Source: Bacillota bacterium
Lineage (GTDB): Bacteria; Bacillota; UBA4882; UBA8346
DNA: 60,277 bases
Direction: 5' to 3'
Assembly: GCA_023426245.1 (NCBI GenBank)
Contig: JAFABB010000016.1
Coordinates: 1 to 60,277 of the forward strand
The position numbers and the translations under genes were made by a program. Under the pieces are notes generated by a model that searched no databases, had not been told where the DNA came from, and worked only from the letters and a program-made list of their open reading frames with translations. This document shows, piece by piece, positions 18,622-26,483 of the stretch; position 1 is the stretch's first letter, and each line of letters starts with the position of its first letter.

Positions 18622-18740
18622 GATGACTCAGCTAAGTTGCGCTTCTATTAACTTACAGACATCCTTCAGGTACTTTGCAGGCCATCATTATTTTGTGCCG
18701 TTCCCCTCTCTCTAACTTCCGGTATTTTAGAATGTTTGAG
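18622..18740 (-). ncRNA. candidate structured RNA, copy A
   Basis: About 119 nt closely matching a second copy at 25652-25767. On the minus strand both read CTCAAAC, CCGG, AGAGAGGG, CGGCAC, then GCCTGCAAAGTACCTGAAGG, then a hairpin, then AGCTGAGTCATC. The hairpin arms differ between copies but stay complementary (TAAGTT/AACTTA here, TAGGC/GCCTA in copy B), and an outer stem ATGAT/GTCAT closes both. This compensatory change points to a selected RNA fold. A terminator follows. The 5' part overlaps the end of a small reading frame. I cannot match it to a known riboswitch. Confidence 0.55.
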
Positions 18741-18847
18741 TGAGATACAATGGAAGTGCCAGCATTTTGACTCACCGTATCGGCATGGGCGGTGAACCCG
18801 GTGATCATATTTACGGCTGTAATAAGCCGTTGTTGCAAATGTGCCAT
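18653..18847 (-). CDS. possible 64-aa small protein upstream of the RNA element
   Basis: An ATG at 18847 follows an excellent ribosome binding site (AAAGGAGGTGA) and opens a 64-codon frame starting MAHLQQRLITAV. The first 35 residues look protein-like, with a mixed helical pattern. The rest overlaps the conserved RNA element, where copy B is frameshifted relative to it, so that part is not conserved as protein. It may be a leader peptide, a real small protein with a fortuitous 3' end, or a gene cut by insertion of the element. A terminator hairpin ends 25 nt before the ribosome binding site. Confidence 0.4.
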   Translation of the reverse strand: MAHLQQRLITAVNMITGFTAHADTVSQNAGTSIVSHSNILKYRKLERGERHKIMMACKVPEGCL

Positions 18848-18877
18848 CTTTCATTCACCTCCTTTCAAGGCAATAAA

Positions 18878-18907
18878 AAAGAGCGAACTATAAAAAAGCC
18901 GCTCTTT
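18878..18907 (-). terminator. intrinsic terminator
   Basis: AAAGAGCG pairs with CGCTCTTT around a 14-nt loop, followed on the minus strand by TTTTTTATT. It may end the amino-acid transporter operon, which stops 235 nt upstream. It may instead act as an attenuator in front of the small frame at 18847. Confidence 0.65.
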
Positions 18908-19141
18908 GAACGTTTTAGGCTTGATCTTTTCTTGCTATAATCGAATAAAAGCCGGTAATTGCGGTTCCAAAACCCACCCTAGCCTAAAAGGGTATTCGCC
19001 CGATTCTTAGGTGTTGATCCCGTTTGGCATATTTTGGGATGTGGTTTCCCGTGCCCAAATTTACAAGGGCCAAGCAGTACTCCATATGGGCTAACGGCCA
19101 GAACGTAGTGCATAAACAAACCATATGATTATCCGCCACAC

Positions 19142-19603
19142 TCACTCAATCTCACATATAACCTCAACCTCGACGGGCGTGTTAAAAGGCAGTTCATTAG
19201 CGCCAATAGCGGAACGTGCATGCTTGCCTTTTTCTCCAAAAATTTCCACCAGCAGATCGGAGGCACCATTCATGACATACGGCTGCTCAACAAAGCCTGG
19301 CGCGGAATTGACAAACCCCAAAATCTTGACAAACTGTTTAATGCGGTCCAAGTCGCCCAAGTGCGCCTTAAGCACGGATAAGATATTTATCATGCATTGC
19401 CGTGCCGCCTCGGCACCTTGAGCTACGCTCAACTCTATACCGAGCTTTCCTTCATAAAGTAACTTGCCATCGATGCGGCAATCGCATCCCGACACATAAA
19501 CTGTATTCCCGACTGTTTTTGCCGGGACATATGTATAGGCAGGCGGTTTCACCTCTGCAAGCGTGATCCCCTTTTCCAGCAATTTCTTCTCAATATTCAT
19601 CAT
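19142..19603 (-). CDS. RidA family (YjgF/UK114) enamine/imine deaminase
   Basis: RidA proteins hydrolyse reactive enamines and imines such as 2-aminoacrylate, released by PLP-dependent dehydratases. The 153-residue protein keeps the usual core: TVYVSGCD near residue 35, a central GAEAARQCMINILSVLKAHLGDLDRIKQFVKI, and HARSAIGANELPFNTPVEVE with the conserved Arg at the active site. It is longer than the common 130-residue form and closer to the branch with an N-terminal EKKLLEKGI segment. The start is 6 nt after AGAAGG. It closes a cluster that includes a PLP enzyme, which fits its role. Confidence 0.9.
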   Translation of the reverse strand: MMNIEKKLLEKGITLAEVKPPAYTYVPAKTVGNTVYVSGCDCRIDGKLLYEGKLGIELSVAQGAEAARQCMINILSVLKAHLGDLDRIKQFVKILGFVNSAPGFVEQPYVMNGASDLLVEIFGEKGKHARSAIGANELPFNTPVEVEVICEIE

Positions 19604-19636
19604 GATCATCCTTCTATATATTCAAATTAGATTACA

Positions 19637-20362
19637 TTATAGGATCCTACTTAAAAATGACCTTGTCCTGTTGTTCTTTGGATTCGAGAACACTTCGCCG
19701 GGAGAACCCTCCTCCACGATGAACCCGTTGTCCATAAAAAAAACTCGATGAGCGACGTCGCGCGCAAAACTCATCTCATGGCTTACCACAACCATGGTCA
19801 TACCTTCCTCTGCCAGATTCTTCATTACCACAAGAACCTCGCCCACGATTTCAGGATCAAGCGCCGAGGTAGGCTCATCAAACAACATCACTTTGGGATT
19901 CATGGCAAGGGCCCGGGCAATGGCTACGCGCTGCATCTGGCCTCCCGAAAGATTGCCCGGATACTCGCCAGCCTTGTCAACTAAGCCGACCTTTTCCAAA
20001 AGATTCATAGCATATTCCCTTGCCTCAGCTTTTGATTGCTTTTTGACCTTTACGGGCGCTAAGATTATATTATCGATGACAGACATGTGCATGAACAGAT
20101 TAAACGACTGAAAAACCATACCTACTTCCTTGCGAACTTCCAGTATGCTTGTTTTTTGGTTGGTGATTTCATGACCGTTTATCTTAATTTTGCCTCCGTT
20201 GACAGACTCAAGACCGTTTAAACATCTTAAAAACGTGCTTTTTCCCGAGCCCGAAGGACCAATAATGGATATAACCTCTTTTTCCTTAATATCGCAGCTG
20301 ATATCCTTAAGCACGTCAAGTTTTCCGAAGCTTTTTCGCAAATTTTTCACTTCAATGATCAT
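19637..20362 (-). CDS. polar amino acid ABC transporter ATPase
   Basis: The cytoplasmic ATPase of a GlnQ/ArtP-type importer, 241 residues. Walker A is GPSGSGKST (about residue 35), the Q loop lies in VGMVFQSFNLFMHM, the signature is LSGGQMQR, Walker B is VMLFDEPTSALD, and the switch His is in VVVSHEMSFARDVA. All are intact. It is 2 nt downstream of a permease gene. The transported substrate is an amino acid by family; neighbouring genes suggest threonine, serine or a related compound. Confidence 0.95.
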   Translation of the reverse strand: MIIEVKNLRKSFGKLDVLKDISCDIKEKEVISIIGPSGSGKSTFLRCLNGLESVNGGKIKINGHEITNQKTSILEVRKEVGMVFQSFNLFMHMSVIDNIILAPVKVKKQSKAEAREYAMNLLEKVGLVDKAGEYPGNLSGGQMQRVAIARALAMNPKVMLFDEPTSALDPEIVGEVLVVMKNLAEEGMTMVVVSHEMSFARDVAHRVFFMDNGFIVEEGSPGEVFSNPKNNRTRSFLSRIL

Positions 20363-20364
20363 TT

Positions 20365-21072
20365 TTAGTTTCCTCCTTCGCCAGCCAGCCTGTTTCCTTT
20401 GCGACTTAAAGTGGCAGGGTTGTTGATGCGGTTTTCATACAGCACGGAAAGCTTTGACAGGCCAAAGCATATGACAAAGTAGATTGCCGCTGCGCTGATA
20501 TAAGTGGGTAACGGCTCCATCGTCAGATTGCTGACGATTTTCCCAGCTTTGGTAAGCTCCACATATCCGATTACCGATATCAAAGACGAGTCCTTGACCA
20601 GAGCGATGATGAACCCCATTGCCGGAGGAATCATAATTCTCAAGGCCTGCGGGATGATGACGTACAAATATTCCTGAACGTAATTTAAACCGAGAGACTG
20701 CGCTGCTTCGAACTGTCCTTTCGGGATGGCCTGAATGCTGCCGCGCACAATCTCCCCGATATACGCACCTGCGTATATGGAAAGGGCAGCGACTGCCGTG
20801 ACCCCTTTGGAAAGGTCAGCGTCAGGATAGATGATCGGAATGGCAAAATAGATCATAAACACAAGGATCAACACCGGGATTCCGCGCAACAGGTTAATAT
20901 AGATATTAAATATGAGGCTGAACACTTTATTTTTGGAAGTAACGGCAAGTCCTGCGGCAATCCCCAGAATCCCGCCGAAAATAATAGAAAAAAAACAAAT
21001 GTATATAGTGTACAGCGCGCCCCTGAACAAAGGCATGAGGTGTATCCACCCGAAAGGCTCAATACTTTGCAT
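20365..21072 (-). CDS. amino acid ABC transporter permease (second)
   Basis: A 235-residue HisM/GlnP-type permease with about five membrane helices and the conserved coupling loop EAAQSLGLNYVQEYLYVIIPQALRIMIPP (about residues 123-151) that contacts the ATPase. The N-terminal helix GALYTIYICFFSIIFGGILGI is typical of this group. It pairs with the permease encoded just upstream (12-nt gap), giving a heterodimeric channel, and is followed directly by the ATPase gene. Confidence 0.92.
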   Translation of the reverse strand: MQSIEPFGWIHLMPLFRGALYTIYICFFSIIFGGILGIAAGLAVTSKNKVFSLIFNIYINLLRGIPVLILVFMIYFAIPIIYPDADLSKGVTAVAALSIYAGAYIGEIVRGSIQAIPKGQFEAAQSLGLNYVQEYLYVIIPQALRIMIPPAMGFIIALVKDSSLISVIGYVELTKAGKIVSNLTMEPLPTYISAAAIYFVICFGLSKLSVLYENRINNPATLSRKGNRLAGEGGN

Positions 21073-21084
21073 ACCTAATTCCTC

Positions 21085-21738
21085 CTACCATCTAAACAGC
21101 GTCTTTTCACAATATCGCGATAGGATATTGAAGATACTCGAACACGCATAGTAAAACACGACTGCAACGATAAACACTTCAAAAGTTCTCGCAGTCTTCG
21201 AACTTACGTTGAGAACGTTATAGGTAAGCTCCGGCAAGGCGATGATCGAAGCGACCGAGGAAAACAGAAACAGCAGTATAAACTGATTTGTCAAGGCAGG
21301 GAACACGCTTTTAAGCATCGGCGGAAAACTGACATGTAAAAACGATTGCACTGGGCTAAGGCCAAGTGCCTTGGCAGCCTCAACCGTACCCTTGTTGACA
21401 GCGGCCAGCCCTCCGCGCAGAATCTCGGCTGTATATGCGCCATTATTGATCGTCATTCCAATCAACGTAGCCCACTGAGGAGAAATGTTCAGATTCAGTT
21501 GACCAAGGCCAAAATAGAGGATGTATAACTGCACAAGAAGGGGAGTATTGCGCAGTACCTCAATATACCCTGAGCATAACGAGCTGATAAACGGTAACCG
21601 ACTCACTTTTCCGATGCAGACAATCTGTCCAAGGAGCGTACCCACAGCCATGCTTATGATTGTCACATAGATGCTCACCCACAAGCCTTGAAGCAAGCTT
21701 TGCATGTAAGGGGTAATGTCGCTAAAATAGAGATTCAT
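21085..21738 (-). CDS. amino acid ABC transporter permease (first)
   Basis: A 217-residue permease of the HisM/GlnP family. The first helix includes SLLQGLWVSIYVTIISMAVG, and the ATPase-contact loop is EAAKALGLSPVQSFLHVSFPP. The start is set at 21738 (MNLYFSDI) because GGGAGG lies 6 nt upstream; the frame stays open for 35 more codons that look unlike a permease N-terminus. It lies 111 nt after the binding-protein gene and 12 nt before the partner permease. Confidence 0.92.
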   Translation of the reverse strand: MNLYFSDITPYMQSLLQGLWVSIYVTIISMAVGTLLGQIVCIGKVSRLPFISSLCSGYIEVLRNTPLLVQLYILYFGLGQLNLNISPQWATLIGMTINNGAYTAEILRGGLAAVNKGTVEAAKALGLSPVQSFLHVSFPPMLKSVFPALTNQFILLFLFSSVASIIALPELTYNVLNVSSKTARTFEVFIVAVVFYYACSSIFNILSRYCEKTLFRW

Positions 21739-21849
21739 TCTTACCTCCCAACTCCTGCGGCCAAATACCAGCCGATCATTGAATAAATCTACGCTGCTCT
21801 TCACACGGGAAGCCCAGATGGCCGGACTTCCCGTGCAAGGCAAAGCGGC

Positions 21850-22659
21850 TCAGAAAGGATAAAGCTTAGGCATATCGCGACCAAACCATTTTTTATATAA
21901 TTCGTTCGTTTTACCGGAATAGTTTAAATTGCGTATATAATGATTCAGGAAGTTTAGCCATTCTTGATCTCCCTTCTGTAGACCCATAGCCGAATACGCG
22001 AGATTTCTCGGTTCACCGGCAAGAGCTTCCATTTCCGGGTTATTCTTCGCAAAATTGAACACCTGTGAATCGTCCTCGATAAGGGCATCGACCTTGTCGG
22101 TCTTAAGCGCGAGCATAACATCAGCGATCGTGTCAAAACGAGAAATCTTAGCGTTTGGGTAATCGTTTGTGACCATAATATCAGCGGTCGAGCCGCGTGC
22201 GACAGCGATTCTTTTGTTTTTCAAGTTATCCCAACTTGAAATGGGGTTGGATTTTTTATACAACGCAAGCGAGCCCGCAGCAGCATATGGATCGGTGAAA
22301 TTAATGAGCTTTGCCCTTTCATTGACAGCAGTGAAGCCAGCGATTACAACGTCAACCTTATTGGCTTGCGCCAATGTAATGCGGTTCGGGCCATCGGTGG
22401 AAACAAACTCAATCTTGGCGCCCAGTAGCTTGGCAAGGTCTTTGGCAATGTCAATATCGAAACCCTCAAAACTTCCGTCCGCTTTCATGACGCTCCATCC
22501 CGGATTGTCGGGCAAAACCGCTATACGTATTGCCTTCAAACGGATGACCTTGTCAAGATGACTTTCCTTCGCACTACCGGTATTGGGCTGTCTGGAACAT
22601 GCCGTAAGACCAAAGACGAGTAATGCGATGACAACAAGTACCACAAGAATCCTTTTCAT
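21850..22659 (-). CDS. amino acid ABC transporter substrate-binding lipoprotein
   Basis: The 269-residue product has a lipoprotein signal (MKRILVVLVVIALLVFGLTAC) with a lipobox LTAC, so it should be tethered outside the cytoplasmic membrane. The mature part matches the polar amino acid binding (SBP_bac_3) family: RIAVLPDNPGWSVMKADGSF, GFDIDIAKDLAKLLGA, FTDPYAAAG and KRIAVARGSTAD. Start 22659 follows GGAGGGG. A 7-bp hairpin with a 5-nt loop (22684-22702) sits in its leader. The ligand is not determinable here. Confidence 0.92.
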   Translation of the reverse strand: MKRILVVLVVIALLVFGLTACSRQPNTGSAKESHLDKVIRLKAIRIAVLPDNPGWSVMKADGSFEGFDIDIAKDLAKLLGAKIEFVSTDGPNRITLAQANKVDVVIAGFTAVNERAKLINFTDPYAAAGSLALYKKSNPISSWDNLKNKRIAVARGSTADIMVTNDYPNAKISRFDTIADVMLALKTDKVDALIEDDSQVFNFAKNNPEMEALAGEPRNLAYSAMGLQKGDQEWLNFLNHYIRNLNYSGKTNELYKKWFGRDMPKLYPF

Positions 22660-22763
22660 TTTACCCCTCCTCATTATTCTTGTACCGAATATGACATTCG
22701 GTTACAATGCCGGCATTTAATGGCTGACGGCGCGCCAGGATAACATTTGAAGCGCAAAATAGC

Positions 22764-23882
22764 CTATTTGATACTCTTCATGTCCTTCAGCCCGTGTCCG
22801 GTTAGAAGAACGACCACCCGATCCTCGGGGGCTATCTTTTTCTCTCGAATGCTTTTCATAACCCCGGCGAAAGCGGCGGCCGAAGACGGCTCAACGAATA
22901 ATCCTTCATTCCGGGCCAGTATCATTTGGGCTTCAAGGATCTGTTCATCGGCAACGGACACCGCAAATCCCCCGGATTGGCGCACCACAGTCAGCGTGTA
23001 GGCGCCATCCTTCTCGTATCCGCACAAGCCGTCCGCTATTCCCCCAGCAATTGTGTCCGGGGCCGGTTCCGAAAGGACACAGTTATCGTTTCGCAAAAAT
23101 GCCTTGACAATGGGGCAGTTTCCATCTGCTTGTACGGCAACCATTTTCGGCAGCTTTTGAAGACTAAAAAGGTCCCGGTACTCACAAAAACCCTTATATG
23201 CGCCGACCAGCAGGGGTCCACATCCAACCGGCACGAAAACATAGTCTGGAAGGCTGTTGCCCAACTGTTCAAATATCTCATAACCGACAATTTTATCACC
23301 TTCGACCGTGTATGGATTGAGGAAGGTCGTGGTCAGGTTGGCGGTTTTACTGCTTGTTGCCTGTTTTGCAGCAGCAAAGCTGTTGCTATAGGGTCCGGGC
23401 ACTTTATTCACCCTTGCGCCATAAAAACGTATTTGGGCAACCTTCTCGTCAGAGGTGAATTCGGGCAGATAAACCGTGGGAACGACACCGGCCTTTGCGC
23501 AGTATGCAGCCACCGATGCAGCCCCATTACCGCTCGATGCAACAATAAAATCGCGAATCCCGAACTCGAGCGCCTTGGTAAGGCCGATAGAAACGGGGCG
23601 GTCTTTGAAAGAGCCTGTCGGATTCTGAAACTCGTTTTTAAAATAAAGAGCAGTAGATTCTATCGCTTCAATGCTTTTCGTCGCTTTCATTAAAGGAGTG
23701 TTTCCTTCTCCCAAGGTGATCAGCTGCTGCTTTTTCACTGGCATATAATCAAAACTCTCGCTGAGTTTTAAGCTTGCATCCGCACTGTTACGATAGCACA
23801 CTTCAAAGATGCCGCCACAACTCGGGCATTCATATATGTTCTGTTCGTCAAACCGCTCTCCACATGAAATACATTGCAACAT
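22764..23882 (-). CDS. threonine synthase-like PLP enzyme with zinc ribbon
   Basis: A fold-type II PLP enzyme of 372 residues. It has an N-terminal zinc-ribbon-like CxxC pair (CISC and CPSC in residues 4-25), a PLP lysine in NPTGSFKDRP (about residue 97), SSGNGAASVAAYCAKAG as the phosphate-side loop, and a late LTGHGLKD. It matches archaeal/bacterial threonine synthases, which turn O-phosphohomoserine into threonine. Its neighbours are an amino-acid importer, RidA and a YheO-type regulator, not threonine biosynthesis genes. A catabolic lyase or dehydratase role is therefore also possible. Start 23882 follows TTGGAG. Confidence 0.8.
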   Translation of the reverse strand: MLQCISCGERFDEQNIYECPSCGGIFEVCYRNSADASLKLSESFDYMPVKKQQLITLGEGNTPLMKATKSIEAIESTALYFKNEFQNPTGSFKDRPVSIGLTKALEFGIRDFIVASSGNGAASVAAYCAKAGVVPTVYLPEFTSDEKVAQIRFYGARVNKVPGPYSNSFAAAKQATSSKTANLTTTFLNPYTVEGDKIVGYEIFEQLGNSLPDYVFVPVGCGPLLVGAYKGFCEYRDLFSLQKLPKMVAVQADGNCPIVKAFLRNDNCVLSEPAPDTIAGGIADGLCGYEKDGAYTLTVVRQSGGFAVSVADEQILEAQMILARNEGLFVEPSSAAAFAGVMKSIREKKIAPEDRVVVLLTGHGLKDMKSIK

Positions 23883-24007
23883 AATAAACTCCAACGCCGC
23901 GTCACAAAAAATATTCATCCTAAACCGGCATTTAACGCGGCTGCCGCTCTTATCGATGAACGGCGTACCGAATTTGGCAATCGCAAATGAAAAATAAAGG
24001 TTTATTT

Positions 24008-24170
24008 AAGAGGTGTGATAAAGTCTTTTCCGCCAAAAAATGGGGCCAATTTTAGCAGAACACACCTCTTCTTTGAGAGTTGTTCAATCATTTTGGGATA
24101 AATTTGAGGGTTTTCACAACTCTTATCTAACTTTCGCCTATCCAAGATTACCCCCCGTACCCGATAGGCG
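24008..24170. other. three consecutive inverted repeats in the regulator-enzyme gap
   Basis: In the 312-nt gap between the YheO-type gene and the threonine-synthase-like gene there are three stems in a row. AAGAGGTGTG (24008) pairs with CACACCTCTT (24061), AGAGTTGT (24076) with ACAACTCT (24116), and CGCCTATC (24135) with GATAGGCG (24163). All are perfect, with loops of 43, 32 and 20 nt. None has a clear terminator T-run. They may form a leader RNA for the downstream gene. No gene is supported in the gap. Confidence 0.4.
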
Positions 24171-24194
24171 CCCTGAATACACCCGGCATCCGCA

Positions 24195-24857
24195 TCAAGC
24201 ATTTGCATCATTTGACTTTTTTCTCACGGCATCAAGATATTGATAAAACACAAACTTTGATATATTAAGCAATTCACAGGTTTTTTCTCCGGACTTCGTG
24301 ATCAGAAATGCCCCTTTTTCATCGAGGTATCTGATGAATTCCATTCTTTCGTCCTTATTCATGAGCGCCGCTGCGGTTCCAATAAACTGTTGCCCCTTTT
24401 GGAAGAAATGCTCAAGCAACTCGTTTACATCGTTAAAAAACACTTCGCCGCTTTGTTCGTAAGAATCCAACTGATAGTTGTTAAAATCCTTGAGATATCC
24501 CTCATACCGCACCGAGTCAGTAATATCCAGATTGACACAGATGGAACCGATCACTTCGTTTTTGTCATTCCTTATGTAAATGGAAGATGAACGCAATATC
24601 TTATTGTCCTTCGTTTGGGTAATGTAATTGAAACAATCGCCATCTTTCATGGTACCCCGCAGTACCTCAAGTCCGAGATTGCTCCCGCAGTCGCCGATTT
24701 TACGACCCGTAACATGACCGTTACGAATGTCGACAATCGTATGTTCGTAATCGCCTGTCAGATTATGCAGTACTACCTCGCAGTTCCTGCCGAATTGATT
24801 TTCCAGCAAAGTGACAATCTGATTTAAAAAAGACATTTCTTCATTGATATCATTCAT
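24195..24857 (-). CDS. YheO-type PAS/HTH transcriptional regulator
   Basis: A 220-residue regulator with an N-terminal PAS-like YheO domain (about residues 5-115; FGRNCEVVLHNLTGDYEHTIVDIRNGHVTGR and SICVNLDITD are typical) and a C-terminal helix-turn-helix (about 165-215, LDEKGAFLITKSGEKTCELLNISKFVFYQYL). This group includes DauR, a regulator of D-amino acid catabolism. It heads the amino-acid cluster and probably controls it. Start 24857 is chosen because the ATG at 24908 lies upstream of the predicted -10 box; the ribosome binding site is weak. Confidence 0.85.
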   Translation of the reverse strand: MNDINEEMSFLNQIVTLLENQFGRNCEVVLHNLTGDYEHTIVDIRNGHVTGRKIGDCGSNLGLEVLRGTMKDGDCFNYITQTKDNKILRSSSIYIRNDKNEVIGSICVNLDITDSVRYEGYLKDFNNYQLDSYEQSGEVFFNDVNELLEHFFQKGQQFIGTAAALMNKDERMEFIRYLDEKGAFLITKSGEKTCELLNISKFVFYQYLDAVRKKSNDANA

Positions 24858-24893
24858 TTGTTTTGAAGTACCCCTATCAATTTTTCTATTTTT

Positions 24894-24923
24894 AGTATAG
24901 CATGGCAAGAACGGAGAAGTAAA
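24894..24923 (-). promoter_or_regulatory. predicted sigma-A promoter of the YheO-type regulator gene
   Basis: TTTACT (-35) and TATACT (-10) are 18 nt apart on the minus strand. Transcription should begin near 24887, 30 nt before the ATG at 24857, which is why that start is preferred. Confidence 0.6.
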
Positions 24924-24934
24924 TACTTTTTGTT

Positions 24935-24959
24935 ATGCATAATAAAATTTATTTTGCAT
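24935..24959. promoter_or_regulatory. near-palindromic possible operator
   Basis: A 25-bp AT-rich imperfect palindrome with outer arms ATGCA and TGCAT lies 12 bp upstream of the -35 box of the regulator gene. Its size and place suit a binding site for the regulator itself; this is inference. Confidence 0.4.
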
Positions 24960-25265
24960 CTTTTTTCGTTAATTTCTTGGACCATTTTTAATAATGAATC
25001 TTTGCAAATGCACCATTGATGTGGATCAACGTTTGTATTTTTCAATTCCTATTTGTTATGGCCACCGACAAGCCAACACCCGGCTAATCCCTAATCTTTT
25101 CTTTACTCTCTTCCCCGCATTCTCAAAGGCTTTCTCCAATTGCCGTATCGCCCAGTGCCGGTCCCGTTCTCCTATATGCCACAAGATATATATTTCAAAT
25201 AAATTTTCCCATAATCAAACATTCAAAACAGCTTAGATAGCCGCAGGTAAATGGCCCATCAAAAA

Positions 25266-25292
25266 AACGCCCCGGTTTTTAACCGCAGCGTT
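25266..25292 (-). terminator. terminator hairpin, copy B
   Basis: The same hairpin as at 18529-18555 (AACGC-TG-CGGTT with AACCG-GG-GCGTT) with a TTTTTTT run on the minus strand. It lies 360 nt downstream of RNA element copy B. I see no gene in 24960-25265 or in 25293-25651. Confidence 0.7.
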
Positions 25293-25651
25293 TCATTCCG
25301 TATTTCCGTTTTAAGTTGGGGATTCCTTCGGAATCCCGAGGAATCCGAGGAGCCAACATCTACTTATTACCATATTATCACATTTTTCCGAAAAAAGTGT
25401 GTCGATTTTGTGTCGATAACTCTAGATGCTAATATGAAAAGGTTTTAGAGGATTTTTTAAAGCAACATTCCTGATAAATACCCGGTTGATAACTTTAAAC
25501 ATTGAAAATCAAAACCGATACAGCTTCTGGGAATCACGTCTTGAATTATCCACAAGATGCTGTCAGGCAGTGGCGTCAAAATGAAAACATTTTTTTGATT
25601 TTAAACTAAAATCAGACCAACTTATCCAGCCGAAAAATTCACTGCTTAAAA

Positions 25652-25767
25652 GATGACTCAGCTAGGCTGCTCGCCTATCGACTCACCCCTTCAGGTACTT
25701 TGCAGGCTATCATCACTTGGTGCCGTTTCCCTCTCTTTGACTGGCCGGTGTTTTACGAACGTTTGAG
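25652..25767 (-). ncRNA. candidate structured RNA, copy B
   Basis: Second copy of the element at 18622-18740, matching in the same blocks (CGGCACCAA, GCCTGCAAAGTACCTGAAGG, AGCTGAGTCATC) and with a shorter but still complementary inner hairpin (TAGGC-GAGCA-GCCTA). No reading frame or ribosome binding site corresponds to the one seen at copy A, and the shared segment has an indel, so conservation is at the RNA level. Downstream of its terminator on this strand is the YheO-type regulator, more than 350 nt away. Confidence 0.55.
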
Positions 25768-25883
25768 ACAGGGGAAATTCGTTATCCTATGTATGGATTG
25801 CTTGAGAAAAAAAGATCCTCCAAAAATCAAACACTCAAACATATCAGTCTGGAAAAAATTGATCAACTCCTGTGCATAGGAAA

Positions 25884-25924
25884 CCCCCGATCCATGGGGG
25901 AGGGCCACCGCTCCGAACCGGCCC
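25884..25924. other. two adjacent GC-rich hairpins
   Basis: CCCCC/GGGGG (25884-25900) and GGGCC/GGCCC (25902-25924) form two short hairpins in an otherwise AT-rich gap. Which strand, if any, is transcribed is unclear. Confidence 0.3.
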
Positions 25925-26000
25925 TAAGGGTAAGGACATTGGCGCAAATTCGGCATTCATTCGAGTCAACTGCAAAATTTTAAATAAAAAATCCCCGCCA

Positions 26001-26483
26001 GAAAAATCGATTCTTGGAAAAAAAGTTTTTCCTTTCGAAAAATGATTTATTCCTTGCAAAAAAATATTATTCCCGGAAATGATTTTTTCTTATCGGAAAA
26101 AATCTATTTTCCCGTTCAATCCATCCCTCGGGTCACGGAAAGGATCAATTTTGTCGCCCGAAGGACCGAGCGGGTCACAGAAAGGATCATTTCCGCAACC
26201 GAATCGATCAATTTTTCCCAAAAAAAGTCCTTTCGGTCGTTCAGAGCAGCGATCCAACTCCAAAAAAGAGCTTTTTCTTCCTCCGATCGGTCCCTTTCCC
26301 TCCAAAAAAAATGATTTCTGTGACAAAAATAATTTTTTCTCTCGGTAAAAGAATTCTTTCCGTCGTAGAAATGATCTTTTCCGTGACGGATAGGATCGCT
26401 TACCTCATTCAAAGGATGCTTTCCACGGTAAAAATGATTCTTTCTGTGATTCAAAGGATCGATCCGGCCACCCAAATAATTTA
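26001..26483. repeat. degenerate tandem array with a 21-nt period
   Basis: Cutting the sequence every 21 nt from 26001 gives 23 units in constant phase, with no insertion or deletion needed. The unit starts pyrimidine-rich (TTCCGTG-like) and ends purine-rich (AAAGGATC-like). Units 26358, 26379, 26400, 26421 and 26442 are the clearest (TTCCGTCGTAGAAATGATC, TTCCGTGACGGATAGGATC and relatives). Many units contain a small dyad such as TTCC...GGAA. Units are 40-75 percent alike, so the array is old or under loose constraint. It runs to the kdsB stop codon. Several frames stay open on both strands, but none has a convincing start. Confidence 0.75.

Noticed and set aside
18622..18740. c-di-GMP (GEMM) riboswitch
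   Set aside because: GCAAAG and GCTGAG text looked similar, but the P2 stem with its tetraloop and the conserved GEMM core are missing in both copies.
24002..24211. 69-codon frame between the YheO-type and threonine-synthase-like genes
   Set aside because: It covers the inverted repeats, overlaps the regulator's end and has no ribosome binding site.
26001..26483. CRISPR array
   Set aside because: The repeats are contiguous 21-nt units without spacers and without a constant repeat sequence.
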